10,021 bases of DNA from an uncultured Hyphomicrobiales bacterium (GTDB taxonomy: Bacteria > Pseudomonadota > Alphaproteobacteria > Rhizobiales > Beijerinckiaceae): NCBI GenBank assembly GCA_903918155.1, contig CAIXDD010000371.1, positions 1 through 10,021 on the forward strand. The letters run 5' to 3'. Positions 1 to 5,391 of the stretch are shown one piece after another. The position numbers and the translations under genes were made by a program. The notes under the pieces were generated by a model. The model had not been told where the DNA came from and did not search any database. It saw only the letters and a list, made by a program, of their open reading frames with translations. How positions within the stretch are numbered: position 1 is the first letter of the stretch; each line of letters starts with the position of its first letter.

Positions 1-1
1 A

Positions 2-1240
2 ACCGCCTTTCTGAGACATTTGTTCGACGTCGCGGTCGCCGCCGCCGATCCCGCGCGCATTCTGCCGGCGCATTTGCCGGCGCGGCCGAAAGGCCGGCTC
101 GTCGTGCTGGGCGCGGGCAAGGCCGCCGCCAGCATGGCGCGCGCGGCGGAGCGCCATTACGGCGGCCCGCTCGAAGGACTCGTCGTCACGCGCTACGGAC
201 ACGGGGCCGCATGCGATTTCATCGAAGTCGTCGAGGCGTCCCATCCCACGCCGGACGCGGCGGGACAGGCTGCGGCGCAGCGCATTCTGGAGCGCGCGCG
301 CGCGCTCGGACCTGACGATCTGGGCCTGTGCCTGATCTCCGGCGGCGGCTCCTCCCTGCTCGCCTTGCCCGCGCCGGGGCTGACGCTCGCCGACAAGCAG
401 GCGATCAATGCGGCGCTGTTGCGCAGCGGCGCGCCGATCTCCGCCATGAACGCGGTGCGCAAACATCTCTCCGCCATCAAGGGCGGGCGCCTCGCGCTCG
501 CAGCCCATCCCGCGCGGCTGCTCACGCTCATCATCTCCGACGTGCCCGGCGACGATCCCGCCATCGTCGCCTCGGGGCCCACCGTCGCCGATCCCACGAC
601 ATTCGCGGAGGCGCTCGCCATCCTGCGCGCCTATGGCGTGAACGAACCGCGCGCCGTCATCGACCATCTCGCGCGCGCGCAGGACGAAACGCCCAAGCCC
701 GGCGATCCGCGGCTGGCGACGAGCGAGGCGCGCGTGATCGGCGCGGCGCGCCTGTCGCTGGAGGCGGCCGCGCAGGCCGCGCGCGCGGCGGGCGTCGAGC
801 CCGTTGTGCGGGGCGACGCGATCGAAGGGGAGGCGCGCGACGTCGCCGCCGCGCAGGCGCAGCTCGCCTTGCGCGCGCAGGGGCCTTGCGTTCTGCTCTC
901 GGGCGGGGAGACCACGGTCACCATGCGCGGGTCGGGGCGGGGCGGGCGCAACAGCGAATATCTTCTCGCGCTGGCGCTCGCGCTTGCGGGCGCGCCAAAC
1001 GTCTTCGCTCTGGCGGCGGACACCGACGGAATCGACGGAGCGAGCGTCCATGCGGGCGCGATCGTGGCGCCCGACACGCTGGCGCGCGCGCGGGCGGCGG
1101 GCTTCGATCCCGCGCGCAGCCTCGCCGACAATGCCTCCGGCGACTTGTTCGAGGCGTTGGGCGATGTGGTGACGAGCGGGCCCACGCTCACCAATGTGAA
1201 CGATTTTCGCGCGATTTTCGTGCGCGGCGCGGCGGGGTGA
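2..1240 (+). CDS. gckA: Glycerate 2-kinase (DUF4147/MOFRL family), 5' end outside the window
   Basis: This enzyme phosphorylates D-glycerate with ATP to 2-phosphoglycerate in the cytosol, feeding serine-cycle, glyoxylate or tartrate carbon into lower glycolysis. Relatives are often mislabelled hydroxypyruvate reductase (TtuD). The frame is open to the left edge. The first start-like codon is a TTG at 20, but the codons before it (TAFLRH, then LFDVAVAAADP) already look like the usual family N-terminus, so the true start is probably just outside. Counting from that TTG (406 residues), visible blocks are GAGKAAASMA (31-40), ISGGGSSLLALP (106-117), DVPGD (174-178) and SGPTV (185-189). The C-terminal MOFRL domain follows, with GGETTVTMRGSGRGGRNSE near 295-313, ADTDGIDG (333-340), DNASGD (370-375) and GPTLTNVND (387-395). 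The family assignment is firm. The pathway is not: a serine-cycle role is inferred, and no other pathway gene is in view. Confidence 0.93.
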   Translation, partial: TAFLRHLFDVAVAAADPARILPAHLPARPKGRLVVLGAGKAAASMARAAERHYGGPLEGLVVTRYGHGAACDFIEVVEASHPTPDAAGQAAAQRILERARALGPDDLGLCLISGGGSSLLALPAPGLTLADKQAINAALLRSGAPISAMNAVRKHLSAIKGGRLALAAHPARLLTLIISDVPGDDPAIVASGPTVADPTTFAEALAILRAYGVNEPRAVIDHLARAQDETPKPGDPRLATSEARVIGAARLSLEAAAQAARAAGVEPVVRGDAIEGEARDVAAAQAQLALRAQGPCVLLSGGETTVTMRGSGRGGRNSEYLLALALALAGAPNVFALAADTDGIDGASVHAGAIVAPDTLARARAAGFDPARSLADNASGDLFEALGDVVTSGPTLTNVNDFRAIFVRGAAG

Positions 1241-1255
1241 GGACGCGCGGCCTGT

Positions 1256-1283
1256 TTGCATCCGGCTGCGCCCTTGCTAAGGA
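1256..1283 (+). promoter_or_regulatory. Candidate sigma-70 promoter of the rhodanese gene
   Basis: TTGCAT at 1256-1261 and TAAGGA at 1278-1283 are separated by 16 bp. The -10 is preceded by GC, as in the other promoters proposed in this window. It would start transcription roughly 25 bases upstream of the rhodanese ATG. Assigned by eye only. Confidence 0.4.
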
Positions 1284-1312
1284 TCGCGGCAGGACGATTT
1301 CGGAGAACAGAA

Positions 1313-1642
1313 ATGAGCGGACCCATCGTGGAGGATGTCAGCCTGGATGATCTGAAGCGCGGCCTGGCCGACGGCTCCATCCTGCTCGTGGACGTGCGCG
1401 AAGCGGTGGAATGGGACGCGGGCCATATTCCCGGCGCGCTCTTCAATCCGCTGTCGGCCTTCGATCCCGCGGCCCTGCCGCCGGCGAGCCCGGGCAAGCG
1501 CGTGGTGCTGCATTGCCGCTCCGGGCGCCGCTCCATCACGGCGCTGGAGCTGGCGCAGGAGGCGGGCCGCGCCGACGTCACCACCCATTTCAGCGGCGGC
1601 ATGCTCGCCTGGGTCGGCGCCGGCGAGCCGGTGGCCTCCTGA
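1313..1642 (+). CDS. Single-domain rhodanese-like sulfurtransferase
   Basis: This is a 109-residue single-domain rhodanese, a protein that carries a sulfane sulfur as a cysteine persulfide and hands it to an acceptor. The ATG at 1313 is chosen because CGGAG (1301-1305) sits 7 bases upstream; a longer version from a TTG at 1256 would overlap the likely promoter. Visible features are LLVDVRE (24-30), the AGHIPGA motif (36-42) and the active-site loop CRSGRRS, with catalytic Cys68 preceded by VVLH. The SGGMLAW motif (94-100) is the usual end of the fold. There is no signal peptide, so it is probably cytosolic. The size matches GlpE/PspE-type stand-alone rhodaneses. Its sulfur acceptor cannot be read from the sequence. 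It lies between the kinase and the cytochrome pair but appears to have its own promoter. Confidence 0.92.
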   Translation: MSGPIVEDVSLDDLKRGLADGSILLVDVREAVEWDAGHIPGALFNPLSAFDPAALPPASPGKRVVLHCRSGRRSITALELAQEAGRADVTTHFSGGMLAWVGAGEPVAS

Positions 1643-1698
1643 GCCGAGTCCTTTGCGCGCGCGTTTTGGGCCAGAGCGGGCGGACGCGGGCTTTGCTA

Positions 1699-1726
1699 TT
1701 GCCTTGGCCGCGCGGCCCGCTAGGTT
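1699..1726 (+). promoter_or_regulatory. Candidate sigma-70 promoter of the cytochrome pair
   Basis: TTGCCT at 1699-1704 and TAGGTT at 1721-1726 are separated by 16 bp and lie in the 127-bp gap after the rhodanese gene. This would give a leader of roughly 35-40 bases before the cytochrome ATG at 1770. It would serve both cytochrome genes if they are cotranscribed. Assigned by eye. Confidence 0.45.
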
Positions 1727-1769
1727 TGGACGAGGCCGGCGTTGCGGCCCCTTCGGAGAGACGCCCTTC

Positions 1770-2270
1770 ATGACATCGCAGATGACGAGTCCCACGCCCG
1801 TTTCGCGCGCCCGGCGCGCCCGTTCGCCTCTCGCCCTTGCGCCACTCGCGCTTGCGGCGGCGGCCATTTTCGTCGGCGCCGGCGCGGCGCTGGCGCAGAA
1901 CGATCCCATCGCGCAGCGCAAGGCGCTGATGAAGGCCGTGGGCGATTCCACCCGCGCGCCGGCCGCCATGCTGAAGGGCGAGCAGCCCTTCGATCTCGTG
2001 CCCGTGCAGGCCGCCTTGCGCGCCATGCAGGCCGCCGGCAAGCAGATGCCCGGCCTCTTCCCCGACGATACGAAGACCGGCGGCGACACGGCGGCCGCCG
2101 CGAAGATCTGGGAGAACAAGGCCGACTTCAACGCCAAATGGGCGAAGTTCGAAGCCGATTCCACGGCGGCGCTCGCCCGGGTGACGGATGATGCGTCTTT
2201 CAAGGCGTCCTATCCCGACATCGTGCGGTCGTGCGGCGGTTGCCATCAGGATTATCGCGTCCGTCGCTAG
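1770..2270 (+). CDS. Class II (c556/c'-like) monoheme cytochrome c, periplasmic
   Basis: This is a 166-residue exported electron carrier of the cytochrome c' / c556 four-helix-bundle family. The ATG at 1770 follows GGAGAG (1755-1760) with a 9-base gap; a second in-frame ATG lies at 1782. Residues 1-42 form a signal peptide: an Arg-rich n-region, an Ala/Leu core, and probable cleavage at ALA|QN after residue 42. The mature part has Met54 in the QRKALMK segment, the position that gives a low-spin sixth ligand in c556 proteins. The heme-attachment motif CGGCH is at 155-159, near the C-terminus as expected for class II. This favours an electron-transfer role over the gas-binding role of five-coordinate cytochromes c'. 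The neighbouring diheme cytochrome is the likely redox partner; no dehydrogenase is next to it. Family is confident, partner inferred. Confidence 0.9.
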   Translation: MTSQMTSPTPVSRARRARSPLALAPLALAAAAIFVGAGAALAQNDPIAQRKALMKAVGDSTRAPAAMLKGEQPFDLVPVQAALRAMQAAGKQMPGLFPDDTKTGGDTAAAAKIWENKADFNAKWAKFEADSTAALARVTDDASFKASYPDIVRSCGGCHQDYRVRR

Positions 2271-2291
2271 AGGCGCGGCGCAGGCCTTCGC

Positions 2292-2320
2292 GGCCCGCGC
2301 GGCGCAACGCCCTGCGGGCC
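2292..2320 (+). terminator. Strong intercistronic hairpin between the two cytochrome genes
   Basis: GGCCCGC (2292-2298) pairs perfectly with GCGGGCC (2314-2320). Inside it GGCG (2301-2304) pairs with CGCC (2308-2311) around a CAA loop, with one G·U and one mismatch between the two stems. Only a weak T-containing stretch (GGCTTGTTC) follows. It may be an attenuating or partial terminator, or a structure that stabilises the upstream mRNA, rather than a full stop. It lies 22 bases after the first cytochrome stop and 22 bases before the next ATG. Confidence 0.5.
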
Positions 2321-2342
2321 GGCTTGTTCATGTGAGGGTTTG

Positions 2343-3260
2343 ATGCGCAGGTTCGTCGTCGCGGCGCTCGTTGTATTTGTGGGCGGCTTCGTAGCCTTCT
2401 GGGCGCTCACGGTTCCGCGCGCGGCGGTCAGCGCGGACGCCGCGCTGGAAAGAGACGGCGATGCGGCGCGCGGGCGCGCGGTCTTCTTCGCAGGCGGCTG
2501 CGCCTCCTGCCACATGACGCCCAAACAGGACGATCCGTTGCGATTGGGCGGCGGGCTTGAATTGAAATCGCCCTTCGGTTCGTTCTACGCGCCCAATATC
2601 TCCTCGCATCCTGCGGACGGCATCGGGCGCTGGCGCGTCGCCGATCTCGCCAATGCGATGCTCGCGGGCGTATCGCCTGCGGGGTCGCATTATTATCCCT
2701 CCTTTCCCTTCACGAGCTATGCGGGCGTGCGGCTTGAGGACGTGCGCGACCTGATGGCGTTCTTGCGCACGGTTCCTGCGGTGGAGGGCCGCGCGCGCGA
2801 CCACGACCTGCCCTTTCCCTTCAATCTGCGGCGCACGCTCGGCCTGTGGAAAGCCATGTTCGCGCCCGCCGCCGCGCCGTTGCGCGACGATCCTGCGCGC
2901 ACGCCCGAATGGAATCGCGGCCGCTATCTCGTGGAGACGCTCGGCCATTGCGCGGAATGTCATTCGCCGCGCAATGCGCTGGGCGGGCTCGTCGCCGCGC
3001 AGCGTTTCGCCGGCGGGCCGGAGCCGGACGGGCAGGGATGGACGCCCAATATCACGCCGCTCGGCCTGAAGGGCTGGACCAAGGGCGACATCGCTTATGC
3101 GCTCGACGCCGGCCTCACGCCGGAAGGCGATTCCCTTGGCGCCTCCATGGCGGCGGTGGTGCGCAATATCGCGCAATTGCCGAAGGAGGATCGCGCGGCC
3201 ATCGCCGAATATCTTCTCTCGCTGCCTGCGCGCGAAGGCCCGCCCCGCCCGCGCAAGTAA
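2343..3260 (+). CDS. Membrane-anchored diheme cytochrome c
   Basis: This is a 305-residue protein with two class I cytochrome c domains, similar in layout to the cytochrome subunits that accept electrons from periplasmic alcohol, gluconate or sorbosone-type dehydrogenases. The ATG at 2343 is preceded by GAGGG (2334-2338), 4 bases away. Residues 4-23 are a single hydrophobic segment without an obvious signal-peptidase site, so it is probably an uncleaved anchor with the hemes in the periplasm. The first heme motif is CASCH (53-57), followed by the YAPNIS and HYYPSFPFTSY segments. The second is CAECH (203-207), followed by TPNITP and a likely Met269 ligand in LGASMAAVVRN. The usual heme-1 Met position appears to be Phe121. 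It ends in a short Pro/Arg-rich tail. It forms an apparent pair with the upstream monoheme cytochrome. The electron donor is unknown. Confidence 0.9.
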   Translation: MRRFVVAALVVFVGGFVAFWALTVPRAAVSADAALERDGDAARGRAVFFAGGCASCHMTPKQDDPLRLGGGLELKSPFGSFYAPNISSHPADGIGRWRVADLANAMLAGVSPAGSHYYPSFPFTSYAGVRLEDVRDLMAFLRTVPAVEGRARDHDLPFPFNLRRTLGLWKAMFAPAAAPLRDDPARTPEWNRGRYLVETLGHCAECHSPRNALGGLVAAQRFAGGPEPDGQGWTPNITPLGLKGWTKGDIAYALDAGLTPEGDSLGASMAAVVRNIAQLPKEDRAAIAEYLLSLPAREGPPRPRK

Positions 3261-3281
3261 GGCCTCTCGCGCAAGTAAGGC
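3250..3281 (+). repeat. 14-bp direct duplication spanning the diheme cytochrome stop codon
   Basis: CGCGCAAGTAAGGC occurs at 3250-3263, where it contains the last codons and TAA stop of the cytochrome gene, and again at 3268-3281 with an 18-bp period. The second copy therefore carries a duplicate stop-like TAA. It looks like a recent local slippage duplication at the gene end. Confidence 0.8.
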
Positions 3282-3291
3282 GTGCAGTCAT

Positions 3292-3345
3292 GCTTGGCGC
3301 GCAGCGACGTCTGGCGCGCACGTAAAGCTTGGCGCGCAGCGACGT
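3292..3345 (+). repeat. 19-bp perfect direct repeat pair, 35-bp period
   Basis: GCTTGGCGCGCAGCGACGT occurs at 3292-3310 and again at 3327-3345. The intervening bases contain a further partial copy, TGGCGCGCA at 3312-3320. It lies immediately downstream of the duplicated cytochrome stop and upstream of the 12-bp array, so the whole interval seems prone to local duplication. Confidence 0.85.
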
Positions 3346-3381
3346 TCGGCGCGTCCCCGCCGCTGCGTCACATGCGGCTCG

Positions 3382-3475
3382 TCTTGGTCTTCATCTTGGT
3401 CTTCATCTTGGTCTTCATCTTGGTCTTTATCTTGGTCTTTATCTTGGTCTTTATCTTGGTCTTTATCTTGGTCTT
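3382..3475 (+). repeat. 12-bp tandem repeat array, about 7.8 copies, AT-richer than its surroundings
   Basis: Seven full units and a 10-base partial unit run without interruption. The first three units are TCTTGGTCTTCA (3382-3417), the next four are TCTTGGTCTTTA (3418-3465), and the partial unit is 3466-3475. A degenerate, out-of-step unit TCTTGGCCTTGA follows at 3472-3483. The unit is itself close to a doubled hexamer. It is 33-42% GC in a region well above 65%. The block order (three CA-type, then four TA-type) suggests stepwise expansion after a point change. Read on the minus strand it encodes Asp-Gln-Asp-Lys/Glu repeats; on the plus strand the three frames give Leu-Val-Phe-Ile, His/Tyr-Leu-Gly-Leu or Ser-Trp-Ser repeats. 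No known family was recognised. Confidence 0.95.
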
Positions 3476-3564
3476 GGCCTTGATTTTCGTCCGGCTTGGG
3501 CGAAAGTGTGGAGGCGTCGATTCGCGCCTTGGGGCGCTGACGCGTTCGCAACGGATCCCAGTTC

Positions 3565-4455
3565 ATGGCCAGCGCCGCTCCCGCCTTCTCCTCGACGCCG
3601 TCGCGCCTCGCCGCTCCGCCGTCCGCGCAGACGCCGCTGCGGAACCCGCCGGCGGCCGGACCCGCGCCGGATGCGCCTCTCGCGCCGCGCTTCCCGGCGC
3701 CCTTCGATCAGGAATTCGCGTCCATCGAATCCACCGTCGCCGCCACGGAGCGCGGCCGCTGGTTTCTGGGCGAATATGCGCGCCGCGTGCGCGCCCGCGA
3801 TTGCGCGCCGTTGATCGCCGCGCTTGAGCGCATCGAAAAGCGCCTCGCCGAGGGCGTCGATCTTCACGCGCTCGCGCAAGCGCAGGGCGGACATGGCGCG
3901 CATGGGCTGGCCGCGCTCGCCGGCCTGCAGGCCGCGCTGCGCCTGCCGGAGGATTTCGTCGCGCGCGTGAACGCGCCCAAGGGCGCCTCCGCCGCGCCCC
4001 TTGCCGCGCCCGCGCGCGTCGCGCCGCCCGGAGGCGCGATGGCGAAGCGCCGCAGCGTGATGGATCCGCCGCCGTCCTTCCTGCCCAGCCAGACGCGGGA
4101 CGCAAGCCCCCAGAAGCCCGCGGTCGCGCCAAGGGTCGCGCCTTCGCGCGAGACAGGTCCCGCGCCTGCGCCCGCCTCCGCTTCGCCCGCCTCCGCTTCG
4201 CCCGCTTGCGAAGACGATCTCAGGATCGAAGAGGCGATTGCGGAGATCGCCGCCATGGCGGCCGAAGTCGCCGCCGCGCGCCCGCCGCAGCCGATCCTGC
4301 GGTGGTCGGAGCCGCCGCAGCGCCGCTCGCCGTCCTCGCAGGACGTCGCGCAAGACCCGGCCCGCGCAGTCGCGCAAGAGGTCGGCGCGCCTGCGCCCGC
4401 GCGCAACAGGCCGGCGGCGCCCTCCCTTCCGGAAGCGCCGCGCGGAGAGGGCTGA
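3565..4455 (+). CDS. Hypothetical protein, Pro/Ala-rich with one conserved-looking helical block
   Basis: This is a 296-residue protein of unknown function. The ATG at 3565 is the first start codon after an in-frame TGA at 3538, but no clear ribosome binding site precedes it. Residues 1-45 are Pro/Ala-rich and probably disordered. Residues about 47-95 form an amphipathic block (FDQEFASIESTV, then ERGRWFLGEYARRVR, then LIAALERIEKRLAEG). It resembles a block I recall in uncharacterised Rhizobiales proteins, where a similar ERGRWFL-EYARRNR motif is followed by an 'AIxRIE' helix; this is from memory and unverified. Residues about 135-215 are low-complexity and include a 15-bp DNA duplication giving ASASPASASP. 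A short Ala/Glu-rich helix follows (218-238, IEEAIAEIAAMAAEVAAA), then a disordered end. No signal peptide or membrane segment is visible. Two helices set in disorder would suit a binding or scaffolding protein, but that is only inference. Long antisense frames here are typical GC-rich shadows. Confidence 0.72.
   Translation: MASAAPAFSSTPSRLAAPPSAQTPLRNPPAAGPAPDAPLAPRFPAPFDQEFASIESTVAATERGRWFLGEYARRVRARDCAPLIAALERIEKRLAEGVDLHALAQAQGGHGAHGLAALAGLQAALRLPEDFVARVNAPKGASAAPLAAPARVAPPGGAMAKRRSVMDPPPSFLPSQTRDASPQKPAVAPRVAPSRETGPAPAPASASPASASPACEDDLRIEEAIAEIAAMAAEVAAARPPQPILRWSEPPQRRSPSSQDVAQDPARAVAQEVGAPAPARNRPAAPSLPEAPRGEG
4171..4200 (+). repeat. 15-bp in-frame tandem duplication inside the hypothetical gene
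   Basis: CCCGCCTCCGCTTCG is present twice back to back (4171-4185 and 4186-4200), and the next bases begin a third copy (CCCGCT). The unit is five codons, so the reading frame is kept; it encodes a Pro-Ala-Ser-Ala-Ser repeat in the disordered middle of the protein. Confidence 0.85.
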
Positions 4456-4469
4456 TCGCGCCCGCGCGC

Positions 4470-4531
4470 GCCGCTCGCCTCACGCCGCGCGCCGCTCGCC
4501 TCACGCCGCTCGCCGCTCGCCTCGCGGGCTC
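4470..4531 (+). repeat. 21-bp tandem repeat, about 2.6 copies, upstream of the SDR promoter
   Basis: The unit GCCGCTCGCCTCACGCCGCGC (21 bases, 4470-4490) is followed by a copy differing at one base (4491-4511) and a third copy that matches for 12 bases and then diverges (4512-4531). It fills most of the gap between the hypothetical gene and the SDR gene and stops directly before the proposed -35 element. Confidence 0.85.
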
Positions 4532-4537
4532 TTGCGC

Positions 4538-4565
4538 TTGCCCGCCGGGCGCGCCGCTGTATGGT
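4538..4565 (+). promoter_or_regulatory. Candidate sigma-70 promoter of the SDR–transporter operon
   Basis: TTGCCC at 4538-4543 and TATGGT at 4560-4565 are separated by 16 bp. The predicted transcription start is about 25 bases before the SDR ATG. This is the best match among the similar promoters in the window and would drive both the SDR and the DMT transporter. Confidence 0.5.
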
Positions 4566-4597
4566 GCCGCGCATGGAATCCGCAGCGGGAGCGTGAC

Positions 4598-5377
4598 ATG
4601 GATCTCGGCATCAGGGGCCGCAAGGCGATCGTTTGCGCATCGAGCCGCGGGCTGGGACGCGCCTGCGCGCAGGCGCTGGCGGAGGCCGGGTGCGAGGTCG
4701 TCGTCAACGGCATCGACGCCGCCCGCGTCGCGGAGACGGCGCGCGCCATCGCCGCCGCCACGGGCGCGAAAGTCATTCCCGTCGCCGCCCATGTGGGCAC
4801 GCAGGCCGGCCGCGACGCGCTGCTCGCCGCCTGTCCCGATCCCGACATTCTGGTGAACAACAACGCCGGGCCGCCGCCGCGCGATTTCCGCCAGCTCTCC
4901 CGCGAGGACATGATCGAAGGGCTCGACGCCAATATGATGACGCCGATCCTGCTCGTGCAGAAAGTTATCGACGGCATGGTGGCGCGCAAGTTCGGCCGCA
5001 TCGTCAATATCACGTCGGGCTCGGTGAAAATGCCGATGGTCGGCCTCGACCTGTCGTCGGGGGCCCGCGCCGGCCTCACGTCGTTCCTGTCGGGCGTGGC
5101 GCGTTCGGTCGCCGCCTCCAATGTCACGATCAATAATATTTTGCCCGGCCCGTTCGAGACCGACCGCCTCGTGTCGGCGGCGAGCGCGCAGGCGAAAATG
5201 CGCGGCCTCACCTATGAAGAGGTGCAGGCGCAGCGCAAGCAGAGCATCCCGGCCGGACGGTTCGGCCAGCCGGAGGAATTCGGCAATCTCTGCGCTTTCG
5301 TGGCCAGCGCGCATGCGGGCTATATCACCGGACAGAACCTGCTGATCGACGGCGGCGCCTTTCCGAGCGCGTTCTGA
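4598..5377 (+). CDS. SDR-family oxidoreductase lacking the canonical catalytic Tyr/Lys
   Basis: This is a 259-residue short-chain dehydrogenase/reductase, usually labelled a 3-oxoacyl-ACP reductase-like protein. The ATG at 4598 follows GGGAG (4587-4591) with a 6-base gap, so longer frames upstream are discounted. The Rossmann start reads IVCASSRGLG (11-20), a variant of TGxxxGIG that keeps the last Gly-Leu-Gly. NNNAG is at 87-91 and the Ser motif NITSGSV is at 137-143. The expected YxxxK is replaced: the segment GLDLSSGARAGL (149-160) places Ser153 and Arg157 where Tyr and Lys normally sit. The end is normal (PGPFETDR, then YITGQNLLIDGGAF). I recall close relatives with a similar LxLSNGAR segment, so this looks like a subfamily trait rather than decay. 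The protein may bind NAD(P) but catalyse differently or not at all; the substrate is unknown. The DMT transporter gene starts 14 bases downstream. Confidence 0.88.
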   Translation: MDLGIRGRKAIVCASSRGLGRACAQALAEAGCEVVVNGIDAARVAETARAIAAATGAKVIPVAAHVGTQAGRDALLAACPDPDILVNNNAGPPPRDFRQLSREDMIEGLDANMMTPILLVQKVIDGMVARKFGRIVNITSGSVKMPMVGLDLSSGARAGLTSFLSGVARSVAASNVTINNILPGPFETDRLVSAASAQAKMRGLTYEEVQAQRKQSIPAGRFGQPEEFGNLCAFVASAHAGYITGQNLLIDGGAFPSAF

Positions 5378-5391
5378 ACCGGCCCGCGCCC

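Larger units (their letters stand above)
3261..3564. other. 304-bp intergenic region with no convincing gene, rich in duplications
   Basis: Between the cytochrome stop and the hypothetical protein I see no well-supported gene, RNA gene or clear promoter. From left to right the region holds the second copy of a 14-bp duplication (3268-3281), a 19-bp direct repeat pair (3292-3345), a 12-bp tandem array (3382-3475) and a short unique stretch before the next ATG. Long open frames cross it on both strands, but mainly because the array itself contains no stops. A minus-strand frame from an ATG at 3566 would encode a 92-residue acidic protein with Asp-Gln repeats, and a plus-strand ATG at 3372 would encode a very hydrophobic Leu/Val/Phe/Ile repeat. 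Neither has a good ribosome binding site or host-like codon use. Confidence 0.6.

Noticed and set aside
193..1602. Long minus-strand open frames opposite the glycerate kinase and rhodanese genes
   Set aside because: They lie opposite genes with clear family motifs and have Arg/Ala/Ser-rich translations with no recognisable domain; this is normal antisense openness in GC-rich DNA.
1653..1769. Longer N-terminus for the monoheme cytochrome
   Set aside because: The in-frame extension would cover the likely promoter and place residues before the signal peptide; GGAGAG is correctly spaced for the ATG at 1770.
3382..3475. CRISPR array
   Set aside because: The units are 12 bp, contiguous and without variable spacers, and no cas gene is present.
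3463..4377. 304-codon minus-strand frame opposite the hypothetical gene
   Set aside because: The translation is Arg/Gly-rich without domains, while the plus strand has amphipathic helices and a conserved-looking motif. The plus strand is preferred, though neither has a strong ribosome binding site.
5378..5391. FMN or other riboswitch controlling the DMT transporter
   Set aside because: Only 14 bases separate the transporter from the SDR gene and the SDR leader is short, so there is no room for a riboswitch aptamer.
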